From positions 124,001 through 188,000 of the forward strand of contig NZ_LZLQ01000024.1 in assembly GCF_001673315.1 (NCBI RefSeq): a stretch of DNA of 64,000 bases, read 5' to 3'. Position 1 is the first letter of the stretch; each line of letters opens with the position of its first letter. Below, one piece after another: positions 41,702-51,700 of the stretch. Under the pieces are notes generated by a model. It was given only the letters and a program-made list of their open reading frames with translations. It did no database searches and was not told the origin of the DNA. A program made the translations under genes and the position numbers. This stretch comes from Mycobacterium asiaticum (GTDB taxonomy: Bacteria; Actinomycetota; Actinomycetes; Mycobacteriales; Mycobacteriaceae).

Positions 41702-42369
41702 CTAACTGCCTCTTCATCCGCAGCGGTGACGGGTGCCAGCCACAGTCCGACGATCGCATCGATCAGTCCGGTGGCGGCGGCCCGCCAGGACGGCCTGGGC
41801 ATCGGGGTGCCCTCTGCCAGCGCCCGTTCCAGATCGGCACAGGTATGCATCAACAGGTTGCGCGCCATGATGTTTCGCTCAAATCGGATATCGACGGGCA
41901 GGTCAGGCAGGCAACGGCTGATCCCGTCGATCACCTGAACCAGAGACGACGAACTCAGCGCGTCCTTTACGACGATGTTCTGGTAGGCGGGATCGGTCAT
42001 CGCCTGGGCGGCGAATCTGGCATACCAGGTGGGATTGCCGAGCGCTTCCAGATGATCGGTCAGCGGCCGGACGAGACAGCCGACCCAATCACGCATTTCG
42101 GCAGCGGCCGGCAACGCGGCCACCATCTGCTCGCGCAAGTGCTCGATGGGGCCCCGATGCTTGTGCTCGATAGCGCGCACCAGGTCGGCTTTGGTGCCGA
42201 AGTGATAGCCCACGGCGGCGTTGTTGCCTTGCCCGGCCGCCTCGCTGACCTGCCGGTTGGACACCGCGAAGACGCCGTGCTCGGCGAACAGCCGCTCGGC
42301 TGCGACCAGGATCGCCTCCTGCGTTGAGCTGGCCCGTTCGCTGCGCACGACCCGGCCGACAGTGGTCAT
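41698..42369 (-). CDS. TetR-family transcriptional regulator
   Basis: A 223-residue TetR protein: EAILVAAERLFAEHGV, then SNRQVSEAAGQGNNAAVGYHFGTKADLV, the helix-turn-helix and following helix. It heads a ferredoxin/P450 operon. A 22-bp palindrome lies 28 bp upstream of its start (42397-42418), and an almost identical one lies before the SDR at 43265, giving a small self-contained regulon. Confidence 0.93.
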   Translation of the reverse strand: MTTVGRVVRSERASSTQEAILVAAERLFAEHGVFAVSNRQVSEAAGQGNNAAVGYHFGTKADLVRAIEHKHRGPIEHLREQMVAALPAAAEMRDWVGCLVRPLTDHLEALGNPTWYARFAAQAMTDPAYQNIVVKDALSSSSLVQVIDGISRCLPDLPVDIRFERNIMARNLLMHTCADLERALAEGTPMPRPSWRAAATGLIDAIVGLWLAPVTAADEEAVR

Positions 42370-42396
42370 ACCGGCCAGTCAACGCTTCGGCGCCGA

Positions 42397-42418
42397 TTAA
42401 GTCAAGCGACTGATTTAA
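42397..42418. promoter_or_regulatory. Operator for the TetR at 41698, site 1
   Basis: TTAAGTCAAGC, then GAC, then TGATTTAA: outer arms TTAA(G/A)TCA are inverted with one mismatch. The same sequence with a different centre occurs at 43293. Located 28 bp upstream of the tetR start. Confidence 0.85.
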
Positions 42419-42458
42419 TTCGGCGCGGTCTTCGCCCGATGCGGTCATTACCGTGCGG

Positions 42459-43265
42459 TCATTCCCGCTTGCGCGGCCGGATCACTTTGCCTGCCACCGT
42501 TCCGCCGTCCACCGGCAGCACGATGCCGGTGACGTAGCGCGATCGATCGGTGGCCAGATACAGTGCGGCCTCGGCGACGTCGTCGGGAGTACCTTCGCGT
42601 TTCAGCGGTCGGTCGTCGCGCATCCCCTGACGAATCCGGGATTCGAATCGTTCGAGTTCCTCCGGATTCAGGTCCCCGGCAGCCGACGCCAGGATCGGCG
42701 TCGGTATGTTGCCGGGCGCGATCGCGTTGACGCGAATCTCGTGCGATGCCAGCTCGATTGCCGCCGACTTGGTGAATTGGATGACCGCCGCCTTGGACGC
42801 ACGGTAGGTCATCACACCGCCCCCGGCCTGGATCCCGCCGATGGACGTCAGATTGATGATTGATCCCCCACCGTTGGCCGCCATGTGCCGCGCGGCATCG
42901 CGAGTGCCGGCCATGACCCCAAGTACGTTGACTGCCATCACGCGGTGGAAATCGGCGAAATCGTCGTCGAGCAAGCGCCGCAGGGGCGCGGAGACCCCGG
43001 CGTTGTTCACCATGACGTGCAGTGCGCCGAATTTGTCCACAGCCGTCGCCACCAGCGCTCCGACCTGGTCGGGATCGGAAACGTCGGTGCGATGGAAGAC
43101 GGCGTTCGGGCCCAACTCGTCCGCCAACCCCTGGCCCCCGTCGGCCTGGACATCGGCAATGACGACCCGCGCGCCCTCGGCGACGAATCGTTTCGCTATC
43201 CCGCGGCCGAGACCCGAAGCCGCACCGGTGACGATGGCGACCTTGTCCGCCAGTTCATTGAGCAC
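42459..43265 (-). CDS. Short-chain dehydrogenase/reductase
   Basis: A 268-residue SDR: TGAASGLGRG, NNAG, S in LTSIGG, Y-x3-K in YRASKAA, C-terminal YVTGIVLPVDGG. GTG 43265. An operator copy lies 28 bp upstream. It is followed, 89 bp later and past a second operator, by the tetR/ferredoxin/P450 operon, so both are likely repressed by the same protein. Confidence 0.92.
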   Translation of the reverse strand: MLNELADKVAIVTGAASGLGRGIAKRFVAEGARVVIADVQADGGQGLADELGPNAVFHRTDVSDPDQVGALVATAVDKFGALHVMVNNAGVSAPLRRLLDDDFADFHRVMAVNVLGVMAGTRDAARHMAANGGGSIINLTSIGGIQAGGGVMTYRASKAAVIQFTKSAAIELASHEIRVNAIAPGNIPTPILASAAGDLNPEELERFESRIRQGMRDDRPLKREGTPDDVAEAALYLATDRSRYVTGIVLPVDGGTVAGKVIRPRKRE

Positions 43266-43292
43266 CCGTCGAGTTAATCGGCGTTGACCACA

Positions 43293-43314
43293 TTAAGTCA
43301 AGCAGTTGATTTAA
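43293..43314. promoter_or_regulatory. Operator for the TetR at 41698, site 2
   Basis: TTAAGTCAAGC, then AGT, then TGATTTAA; identical to site 1 outside the centre. It lies between the SDR (start 43265) and the divergent LuxR-type regulator (start 43352), so it may control both. Confidence 0.87.
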
Positions 43315-43351
43315 CACAGCAAGAAAGCTGCTCGGTAAGGTCAACCCGCAG

Positions 43352-46135
43352 GTGATCATCGATCGAGCTCTTCGTCTACAGGGTCGGCGCGCGGAATGCG
43401 CATCCCTGGAACGTTTGCTGTCCTTGGCCCGGTCGGGCCAGAGCCAGGTACTGGTGCTCAGCGGCGAAGCCGGGATAGGCAAGACGGCGTTGCTGGATTT
43501 CATGGCGGAACGAGCTGCGGGTTTCCGAACCGCGCGGATCGCTGGCGTGGAGTCCGAGATGGAGCTTGCGTTCGCCGCTCTGCATCAACTCTGCGGACCA
43601 TTGCAGGACTGCATCGGTGGACTGCCCGCCCCACAGCGGGACGCACTGGAAATCGCCTTCGGCCGCAGCGCCGGACCCGCCCCCGATCGCTTCCTGGTCG
43701 GACTGGCCGCGCTCAGCCTGATCGGAGCGGCCGCCGAGCGTCAGCCGCTGCTCTTTCTGGTGGACGATGCGCAGTGGATCGATCGGGTGTCGGCCCAGAC
43801 GTTGGCGTTCGTTGCCCGCCGACTGGTTGCCGAGCCGGTGGCCATCGTCTTCGCGGCACGCGAGGGATTGCGCGAGCAGTTGGCCGGACTCCCAGAGCTG
43901 GTCCTGGCTGGACTCAATGCCAGTGAGGCACGAGCACTGCTGGATTCGGTGATCCTGGGCCGGTTGGACAATCAGGTTCGCGACCGTATCGTCGCCGAAA
44001 CCCGCGGCAATCCACTGGCCCTGCTGGAGCTGCCGAAGGGTCTGACCGCCGATGAGTTGGCCGGCGGCTTCGGGCCCCCGGACGCGCAGCCGCTCATCGG
44101 GCAGATCGAACAGACTTTCCTGCGCCGCATCGAGCGATTGTCCGATCACACCCAGCGGCTACTACTCACCGCCGCGGCCGAACCGGTCGGAGACTCGGCG
44201 CTGTTGATGCGCGCCGCCGCACGGTTGGGACTGCCCGAGGACGCGGCGGCCGGAGCAGAAGAGGAGGGACTGATCGACGTCGGGACCCGGGTGCGGTTCC
44301 GCCACCCGCTGGTCCGTTCGGCCGCCTACCGGGCGGCGGGTCTGATGGAGCGTCGACGTGCCCATCGAGCCCTGGCGGACGCCACCGACGGCGATGCCGA
44401 TCCGGATCGCCGTGCCTGGCACCTCGCGTTGGCCGCGAGCGGGCCGGACGAGTCCGTCGCGGTGCAGCTCGAGCTGTCCGCAGAGCGCGCGCAGGCACGA
44501 GGTGGGGTGGCTGCGGCGGCCGCCTTTCTGGAGCGCGCGACCCGGCTGACCGCTGACCCGACGCTTCGCGCGACCCGGGCGCTGACCGCCGCCCAGGCCA
44601 AACGCGATGCGGCAGCATTCGACGCCGCCGACGAACTGCTGAGCATCGCGGAGTCGGGAGCGGCGTCGCTGACCGCTCTGCAGCGGGCGCAGCTCACCCG
44701 GTTGCGCGCCCAGATCGCCTTCGCCAGGAGCCGCAGTGGTGATCCCGACGCGCCGACCGTCTCGGATTCAGCTGTCGGGCTGCTCGACGCCGCCCGGCAA
44801 CTCGCCGCGCTCGACAATGCCCAGTCGCGGGAGACCTACCTGGAAGCGGTAGGTGCGGCATTGTTCGGTGGGCGTCTGTGCCCGCACGGCGGTATCCGGA
44901 TGACGGCCGCGGCCGCGCGCACCGCACCGTCGGGACCGCATCCCGTGCGGGCGGTCGACCTGCTGCTGGAAGGTATCGCGATCCGGGCCACCGACGGCCA
45001 CTCGGCGAGCGTGGCGACGCTGCGCGAGGCCCTGACGCTCATCCGGGCGGACGCTGAGCGGGGCAGCGACGACATCATGCGGTGGTTCTGGCAGGCATTC
45101 CCGATCGTGCAGGAATCCGCGGCGCACGAACTATGGGACGACGAGGTCTGGCATCAACTGGCCAGCCACGCGGTGCGGATGGCCCGTGAAGCCGGAGCGC
45201 TGGCCGTCCTGCCGCTTGCCCTGGTGTACCGCGCCGGTGTGCATGTCCAGGCCGGAGAGTTCACCGCCGCGGCGGTTCTGATCGAGGAGGCCGACGCGAT
45301 CACGTCGGCCACCGGTTACGCCCCGGTGAAGTACCACTCGGTGTTGCTGGCCGCTTTGCGCGGAGGCGAATCCGATGCCTTGCGCCTCATCGAGTCAGCG
45401 CGGCACGACGGCGTCGCCCGCGGCGAAGGCCGGGTGATCGGCCTGACAAGTTTTGCCACCGCGGTCCTGTACAACGGCCTTGGCCGCTACGAGGAGGCCT
45501 ACACCGCCGCGCGGCGGGCATGCGAGGACGACGACCTGGGCCTGTTCGGTTGGTGCCTGATCGAACTGATCGAATCCGCTGCCCGCAGCGGCGAGCAAGG
45601 CGTCGCAGCCCGCGCCCTGGCCCAACTCGAAGAGCGTGTTGCCAACAGCCAAACAGATTGGGCTGCAGGTGTATTGGCGCGATCCCGCGCGTTGCTCTCC
45701 GATGATCGCGGGGCCGAAAACTACTATCGGGAAGCGATCGACAGACTGGGCAACACCAGGATCGCCGTCCATCTCGCCCGAGCGCATCTGCTCTACGGCG
45801 AGTGGCTGCGCCGCTGCAACCGCCGCGTCGACGCCCGCGACCAGTTGCACACCGCGCTCCAGATGTTCAGCCGAATGGGCGCCGCGGGGTTCGCCGAACG
45901 GAGCCGGCGCGAACTTCTGGTGACCGGGCAGAAGGTGAGCAAAGGCGCGGCGGCTCCGACTACCGAGTTGACCGCGCAGGAGGCGCAGATCGCCAAACTG
46001 GCGGGCGACGGCCTCACCAACCCGGAAATCGCCGCACAACTATTCATCAGCACGCACACCGTGGAATGGCACCTGCGGAAGGTGTTCGCCAAGTTAGGCA
46101 TAAAGTCGCGCCGGCAACTGCGTCCTACGGATTGA
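43352..46135 (+). CDS. LuxR-family ATPase regulator (LAL type)
   Basis: A 927-residue large ATP-binding LuxR regulator. Walker A is GEAGIGKT (38-45), Walker B LLFLVDDAQWID (about 130-141), followed by a long helical-repeat region rich in Ala/Leu and, in the last 65 residues, a LuxR helix-turn-helix (LTAQEAQIAKLAGDGLTNPEIA; STHTVEWHLRKVFAKLG). Such proteins are ATP- and effector-dependent activators. GTG 43352 is the only good start; its ribosome-binding site is weak. The NmrA-like and SDR genes 88 bp downstream are possible targets. Confidence 0.93.
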   Translation: MIIDRALRLQGRRAECASLERLLSLARSGQSQVLVLSGEAGIGKTALLDFMAERAAGFRTARIAGVESEMELAFAALHQLCGPLQDCIGGLPAPQRDALEIAFGRSAGPAPDRFLVGLAALSLIGAAAERQPLLFLVDDAQWIDRVSAQTLAFVARRLVAEPVAIVFAAREGLREQLAGLPELVLAGLNASEARALLDSVILGRLDNQVRDRIVAETRGNPLALLELPKGLTADELAGGFGPPDAQPLIGQIEQTFLRRIERLSDHTQRLLLTAAAEPVGDSALLMRAAARLGLPEDAAAGAEEEGLIDVGTRVRFRHPLVRSAAYRAAGLMERRRAHRALADATDGDADPDRRAWHLALAASGPDESVAVQLELSAERAQARGGVAAAAAFLERATRLTADPTLRATRALTAAQAKRDAAAFDAADELLSIAESGAASLTALQRAQLTRLRAQIAFARSRSGDPDAPTVSDSAVGLLDAARQLAALDNAQSRETYLEAVGAALFGGRLCPHGGIRMTAAAARTAPSGPHPVRAVDLLLEGIAIRATDGHSASVATLREALTLIRADAERGSDDIMRWFWQAFPIVQESAAHELWDDEVWHQLASHAVRMAREAGALAVLPLALVYRAGVHVQAGEFTAAAVLIEEADAITSATGYAPVKYHSVLLAALRGGESDALRLIESARHDGVARGEGRVIGLTSFATAVLYNGLGRYEEAYTAARRACEDDDLGLFGWCLIELIESAARSGEQGVAARALAQLEERVANSQTDWAAGVLARSRALLSDDRGAENYYREAIDRLGNTRIAVHLARAHLLYGEWLRRCNRRVDARDQLHTALQMFSRMGAAGFAERSRRELLVTGQKVSKGAAAPTTELTAQEAQIAKLAGDGLTNPEIAAQLFISTHTVEWHLRKVFAKLGIKSRRQLRPTD

Positions 46136-46223
46136 CTACGGACTTTCAAGGGTTCGCCCGACCCCCTGGCCACGCCATGCTGAAGGTGCCAGTTCATCGG
46201 GAGAGACTTGGAAAGGCGTGGCA

Positions 46224-46991
46224 ATGAAAATTCTGGTCGTAGGTGGCACCGGGCTGATTGGATCGCAGGTGGTCGCCAACCTCACCGAGCAGGGACATGA
46301 GGCCGTTTCGGCGTCGCCAAGCTCGGGTGTCAACAGTCTGACCGGTGAGGGCGTCGCCGAAGCGATGGCCGGCGTCGACGTGGTTGTCGACGTGTCCAAC
46401 TCACCGTCCTGGACCGACGAGGATGTGCTGAACTTCTTCACCACCTCGACTCGCAATCTCCTCGAGGCCGAGCGTGCCGCCGGCGTGCGCAACCACGTCG
46501 CGCTGTCGATCGTGGGTGTGCACCGGGCCGGCGACAGTGGCTACATGCGGGGCAAGATCGCCCAGGAGCAGGTGATCACCGAATCCGGTGCGCCGTACAC
46601 GATCGTGCGGGCGACTCAATTCTTCGAATTCGTCGACGGCATTGCCGATTCGCTGGCTGACGGCGACACGGTCCGGGCACCGCACGGTGCGTTTCAGCCC
46701 ATCGCCGCCTCGGACGTCGCGGTGGCCGTGACCCGTGCGGCGACCGACGAACCGGTCAATGGGATCGTCAACATCGCCGGTCCGGAAAAGCTGGGGATGG
46801 ACGACTTCATCCGCAACCGGTTCGCCGCCACCGGTGACGCGCGCCAGGTGGTGACCGATCCGGCGGCCCGTTATTACGGTGCAGTGCTCCACGAGGACAC
46901 CATCGTCCCGATCGACGGGGAAGACGCGACCATCTATCCCACGCGTTTCAGCGACTGGATGGCCTCGAGCGCGTCGAGCGGCGCGCAATAA
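46224..46991 (+). CDS. NAD(P)-binding NmrA/atypical SDR protein
   Basis: A 255-residue Rossmann-fold protein with GGTGLIGSQ at the N-terminus and no classical SDR Y-x3-K; YMRGKIAQEQVI and PYTIVRATQFFEF match NAD(P)H-binding NmrA-like proteins (NADPH sensors or quinone reductases). ATG 46224 has GGAAAGG about 7 nt upstream; GTG 46218 is an alternative. It ends 11 bp before the following SDR gene, forming a two-gene unit downstream of the LuxR regulator. Confidence 0.88.
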   Translation: MKILVVGGTGLIGSQVVANLTEQGHEAVSASPSSGVNSLTGEGVAEAMAGVDVVVDVSNSPSWTDEDVLNFFTTSTRNLLEAERAAGVRNHVALSIVGVHRAGDSGYMRGKIAQEQVITESGAPYTIVRATQFFEFVDGIADSLADGDTVRAPHGAFQPIAASDVAVAVTRAATDEPVNGIVNIAGPEKLGMDDFIRNRFAATGDARQVVTDPAARYYGAVLHEDTIVPIDGEDATIYPTRFSDWMASSASSGAQ

Positions 46992-47002
46992 AGGTGCGTC
47001 GA

Positions 47003-47725
47003 ATGGAACTGACTAATCAGACTGCCGTCGTCACCGGTGGAACGGCGGGCATCGGGCTGGAATCGGCCCGGTTGCTCGCCAGCGAAGGTGCCACCGTCAT
47101 CATCTCGGGACGAGACCCCGCGCGAGGTGCGCGGGCAGTTGAGACGATCGGCGCAAACGCTCGGTTCGTCCAGACCGACATGGCCGACGCCGAATCGGTG
47201 AATGCGCTGGTGCGGGAGTGCGGAGAGGTCGACATCGTCGTCAACAACGCCGCCAGCTTTCCCTCGGCGCTGACCGTCGATCAGGACATCTCCGCCTTCG
47301 AGACGATGTTCGACACCAACGTCCGGGGCGCCTACTTCCTGGTCGCCGGACTGGTGCCGGGCATGCTGCGGCGCGGCAGGGGCAGCATCGTCAACGTGAC
47401 GACAATGGTGGCGTCCAAGGGTGTGCCGGGGGCATCCGGTTACAGCGCTTCCAAGGCTGCCCTGGAATCCCTGACCCGGACGTGGGCCGCGGAGTTCGGG
47501 ACGGGTGGGGTGCGGGTGAACAGTGTGGCACCCGGCCCGACCCGCACGCCCGGGGTCGCCGCCGAATGGGGCGAGGTGAACGAGGAACTCGGGAAGGCGC
47601 TGCCGCTGGGCCGCACCGCCCACGCGGCCGAGATCGCCGAGGCCGTACTGTTCCTCAGCTCACCACGTGCCAGTTTCATTACCGGCTCGACGTTGCACGT
47701 CGACGGCGGCGGTTCGGCGGTCTGA
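47003..47725 (+). CDS. Short-chain dehydrogenase/reductase
   Basis: A 240-residue SDR: TGGTAGIGLE, NNAA, catalytic region VTTMVASK (Thr in place of the usual Ser) and Y-x3-K in YSASKAA. ATG 47003 has AAAGG 8 nt upstream, better than GTG 46994. Together with the preceding NmrA-like gene it may form an oxidoreductase pair. Convergent with the PPE gene, 24 bp apart. Confidence 0.9.
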   Translation: MELTNQTAVVTGGTAGIGLESARLLASEGATVIISGRDPARGARAVETIGANARFVQTDMADAESVNALVRECGEVDIVVNNAASFPSALTVDQDISAFETMFDTNVRGAYFLVAGLVPGMLRRGRGSIVNVTTMVASKGVPGASGYSASKAALESLTRTWAAEFGTGGVRVNSVAPGPTRTPGVAAEWGEVNEELGKALPLGRTAHAAEIAEAVLFLSSPRASFITGSTLHVDGGGSAV

Positions 47726-47749
47726 CTGTCTGACGGACTGACCAAGCGA

Positions 47750-48631
47750 TCAGGCGATCGCGCGCACCACGCCCATTGCGACGGCACCCCAACTGGGCGG
47801 CACCACCAAGCGGCCGACCACCACACCGTGGCCCACGGCCACCGTCATGTCGGGTGGCGCCGGGATCTTGGGCCGTGCCGATGTACCGGACAGGGTCATG
47901 CTCCTCGACGAACTGATCGCCGACGCGAACACACTCACCGGCGAGACGAACTTGCACTGCCGCAGCAACTGAGTGATCCCCGAGGTGACTGCGGCCGAAC
48001 GCACCGGGCCCGCGAGGCTACGCAGCGCCTGCGGCACCGCTGGCATTGCCGGGGCCAACATCGCCGGCGCGCCGTCGTCTCCGTCGGAACCCATCAGCGC
48101 CGGCATGTTGTAACCCAACGCCGGCGGCGCCAGCTCCGGCAAGGTGGCGGCAGTGGCCGAGGCGGCGGCATAGCGGTACATCGCGGCGGCGTCCTGCGCC
48201 CACATCTCGCCGTAGTCGGCCTCCAGGGCCGCGATCGCCGGTGTGTATTGCCCGGTGGCATTCGTCGAGCTCAGCGCCGCCAAGCGGGCGCGGTTGGCGG
48301 CGATCACGGCTGGCGACACGGTGGCCGCGAGCGCATCGTCGAAAGCGCTGGCCGCGGCCCTGGCCTGGCCCGCGATCTCCTCGGCCTGCGCGGCGGTACG
48401 GGTGAGCCAGCGCAGGTAGGGGGCGGTTGCGTCGGTCATGGCGTCCGCTGCGCAACCCTGCCAGCCGTCGGCGGCCAGGGTGGCGACGGTCGACCGGTAG
48501 GCGTTGACAGTGCCATAAAGTTCGTCGGCCAGCCGGTCCCATGCGTCCGCGGCAGCCAGCATCGACCGTGAGCGCGAACCCGCGTACATCCGGTCCGAAT
48601 TGACCTCGGGCGGCAACGCTCCGAAATCCAT
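47750..48631 (-). CDS. PPE-family protein (orphan, short C-terminus)
   Basis: A 293-residue PPE protein, opening MDFGALPPEVNSDRMYAG with the PPE motif at residues 8-10; a W-x-G-type turn (DGWQG) and the helical hairpin follow, the type VII secretion fold. The C-terminal part carries GRLVVPPSW, a variant of the G-x-x-S-V-P-x-x-W motif of the PPE-SVP subgroup with Val for Ser. It is shorter than usual for that subgroup. No PE gene or ESX locus is adjacent, so its partner must be elsewhere. The upstream gap holds TTAAC-CTTAT-GTTAA (48674-48688), a possible promoter or operator. Confidence 0.93.
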   Translation of the reverse strand: MDFGALPPEVNSDRMYAGSRSRSMLAAADAWDRLADELYGTVNAYRSTVATLAADGWQGCAADAMTDATAPYLRWLTRTAAQAEEIAGQARAAASAFDDALAATVSPAVIAANRARLAALSSTNATGQYTPAIAALEADYGEMWAQDAAAMYRYAAASATAATLPELAPPALGYNMPALMGSDGDDGAPAMLAPAMPAVPQALRSLAGPVRSAAVTSGITQLLRQCKFVSPVSVFASAISSSRSMTLSGTSARPKIPAPPDMTVAVGHGVVVGRLVVPPSWGAVAMGVVRAIA

Positions 48632-48750
48632 TCCTCGTCACCCCCGTCGTGGCGTCGCTCAGTTCACCTGTCGTTAACCTTATGTTAAGGCCTGATTGGG
48701 TGGATGTTCGCCACACTGACGAAATTCACATGAAACGCAGTTGATGCGGT

Positions 48751-51700
48751 CTAGTGATCAGGAGTCTCGGCCCGGCGGGCAGCCTCGCGCGCCAGTTGCA
48801 GCCGGGATGAAAAACCCAGTTTGGTGTACATGTGCGTCAGGTGCGCCTGAACAGTGCGCGGTGAGATGAACATGGTCTCGGCGATGTCTTTGTTGGCCAA
48901 ACCCTCACTGACCAGACGGGCCACCTCGAGTTCGGTGGGGGTCAGCGCGGCCCAGCCACTCGTCGGCCGCTTTCGTTCGCCTTGCCGGCGCAGCACGTAA
49001 CCAGTGGCGTCGTCCACCGACCATGCCGACCCCTCACCGTATGAGGCCTGAAAACCGTCCTCGCCCAACGCTTGCCGACAACTGCCCAGCATCGAGGCGT
49101 ATGCGGACTGATACATGGGAAAGCGGAATTCGCCGGTTTCGGCGCGCAGGGTGTCTGCTAACCCGATAAACCGCACCCCCTCCGCGTGGTTGCCGCCGGC
49201 GACGGCTAACCGGGCGAGGACCTCGAAAACCGAGGGGATGCTGAGACGAACACCGTTGTCGGCCGCGAGCATCAACGCCCTACGCGCGTCGCGGCGGGCC
49301 TGCTCGGGCTCACCGCGGTCCGCGGCGACGTGGGCGCGAATGCTCAACGCAAAAATGTGGTGCCAACCGGCCAGCGTGGCCACGGCCTCGTCAGCCAGTT
49401 CCTGCGCTTTGGTGAGATCACCCTCAGCGTGGGCGCACAGGGCAACGGCAGTGGCTGCCACCGTGCCGCGGTGCACGCCGGGATGGTCCCAAATTTTTGC
49501 GCCGAGCGCGTTCGCCGACGAAGCGTCGTCGTCGGCCATGGCGGCGATGGCCAGGACGGTCGCTGCCGCGAGTTCCACCACGTCGTCGAGTTCCGCTCCT
49601 GCGGCCATCGCCGCGCGGCCCACGTCCCGGGCGGCGGCAACATCACCTCGATACACCAGCGCGCACCCCAGGCTGACCAAACACAACATCATTCCGACGG
49701 TGTCGCCGTCGCCTTCACAGTCGGTCAACACCGCCCGGTAGGTGTCGATCGCACCGTCCAGGTCGGCACGAAACATCTTCGACATGCCAGCGCTCCAGCG
49801 ACACATGTGTTCGTTGAGCCAGTCGCCGAGCGCCCCCGCGACTTCCGTTCCCTCCTGGCCGACGGCGTCGGCTGCCACCGGATCCCCCGCCATGGCGGCG
49901 AGAAATGCCTGCCGACCCAGGATTTGACTAAGCCGCCAGTCATCGCCGGTCACCCGCACTAAATGGATCGCTTCGGCCAAATACTTTCCCGCTGAATCGA
50001 AGTCGAGAACCGCGATGCACCCACAGGCGGTCAAAGTGCGGGCTAGCAGCGCGGGATCCCCGAGTTCGCGTGCAGTCTCCAAGGCGCGGTGCACCTGCCC
50101 CATGCTGTCGGTCGCCGCGCTATACGAATCCAGGACAGCCTTATCCGCGATCGCCCGTGCATGTATCGCCGGGTCGATGGCGTCCGGATCGAAGCCGTCG
50201 CAGTCCAGAACCGAGTTGAACCAAGACAAACCCTCACGCAATCGACCGCGGCCCTGCCACAGCGGCTGCAATGAGGAGACAAGTTGCAACGCCTGTTCGT
50301 ACCGGCCGTCTTGGCAGCTGTAGGCGAATGCGGCCCGCAGGTTGTCCAGTTCGTTCTCGACGCGAACGACGTAGTGCCGAAAGTCGTTGCGGGTCGGGGT
50401 ATCCAGTGCCGCGGCCAGCACCGTGTAGTAGTCGCGGTGCCGGTGACGGACCGCCTCGGCCTCACCCGAGTCGCTCAACTTCGCCAACCCGTATTCGCGA
50501 ATTGTTTCAAGCATCCGGTAGCGCGCTCGGTCGGCGATGCTGTCGGCTTGGACCAGGGACTTGTCCACCAACAGGGTCAGTTGGTCGAGTACCTGGTAGC
50601 GCTGCACGCCTGCGCCGCCGCACACCGCCACGGCGGCGTCGAGGTCGAAACCACCCGCGAATACCGCCAACCGGCGAAACAGGATGCTCTCGGCGTCAGT
50701 CAGCATCGAATGTGACCAGTCCACCGAGGCACGCAGTGTCTGCTGCCGCCGCACGGCCGTGGGGGCTCCCCCGGTAAGCAGCTCAAAACGGTCCGTCAAA
50801 CTATCGCGGATGTCGGCCGGCGACAATGCCCGCATCCGCGCGGCGGCAAGTTCGATCGCCAGCGGCATGCCGTCGAGTCGCCGACAGATCTCCGTGATGG
50901 CCTCTGTATTACCTTCTGTGACAGCAAAATCAGGCCGAACGTGGCGGGCGCGGTCGCTGAATAACTTCACGGCGTCGTCGACCACCCCCAGCGAGGGAAC
51001 CTGCCAGTTCACCTCCGCTGCAGTGCGCAACGGTTCGCGACTGGTCGCCAGTAGTCGCACGGCAGGACAGCGGCCCAGCAACGCCTCCGCCAGTGCCGTC
51101 ACCGCTTGGCGCAGATGCTCGCAGTTGTCCAACACGATCAGTTCCGCGCGGTCGCCGATGCGCGCCGTGAGAGTGTCCAGGGTCGGGCGGCCAGGTTGAT
51201 TCGGTAGGCCGAGAACTTGCGCGACGGCTCCCTCGGCCAGGGCCGGGTCGCTGATCGGAACAAGATCTACGTAGTGGATCTGCCTACCGGTCTCCTCAAC
51301 CAGGTGGTTTGCCAGCTCAATAGCCAACCGGGTCTTGCCGACGCCGCCGGCGCCAGTCAGTGTCACCAACCGGTGTTCGCCGAGCAACTGCATGAGCTCG
51401 ACGATCTCGGTGCTGCGCCCGACGAAGCTGGTCAGTGGAATCGGAATTGACTGCGCCACAGCTCTGTTCGAGGACCGCAACGGCGGGAACTCGACGCGCA
51501 GATCCGGATGGCAGAGTTGCAGTATCCGCTCGGGGCGGGCCAGGTCGCGCAGTTGATGGATACCGCGATCGGTCAACCACGAGCCGTCCGGTAAATAGTC
51601 GGCCAGGACTTGTTCGGTGGCCGCGGTCAGCACCGTCTGGCCACCGTGGGCCAGGTCGCGCACCCGAGCGGCTCGATTGATGGTGGGCCCGAAGTAATTC

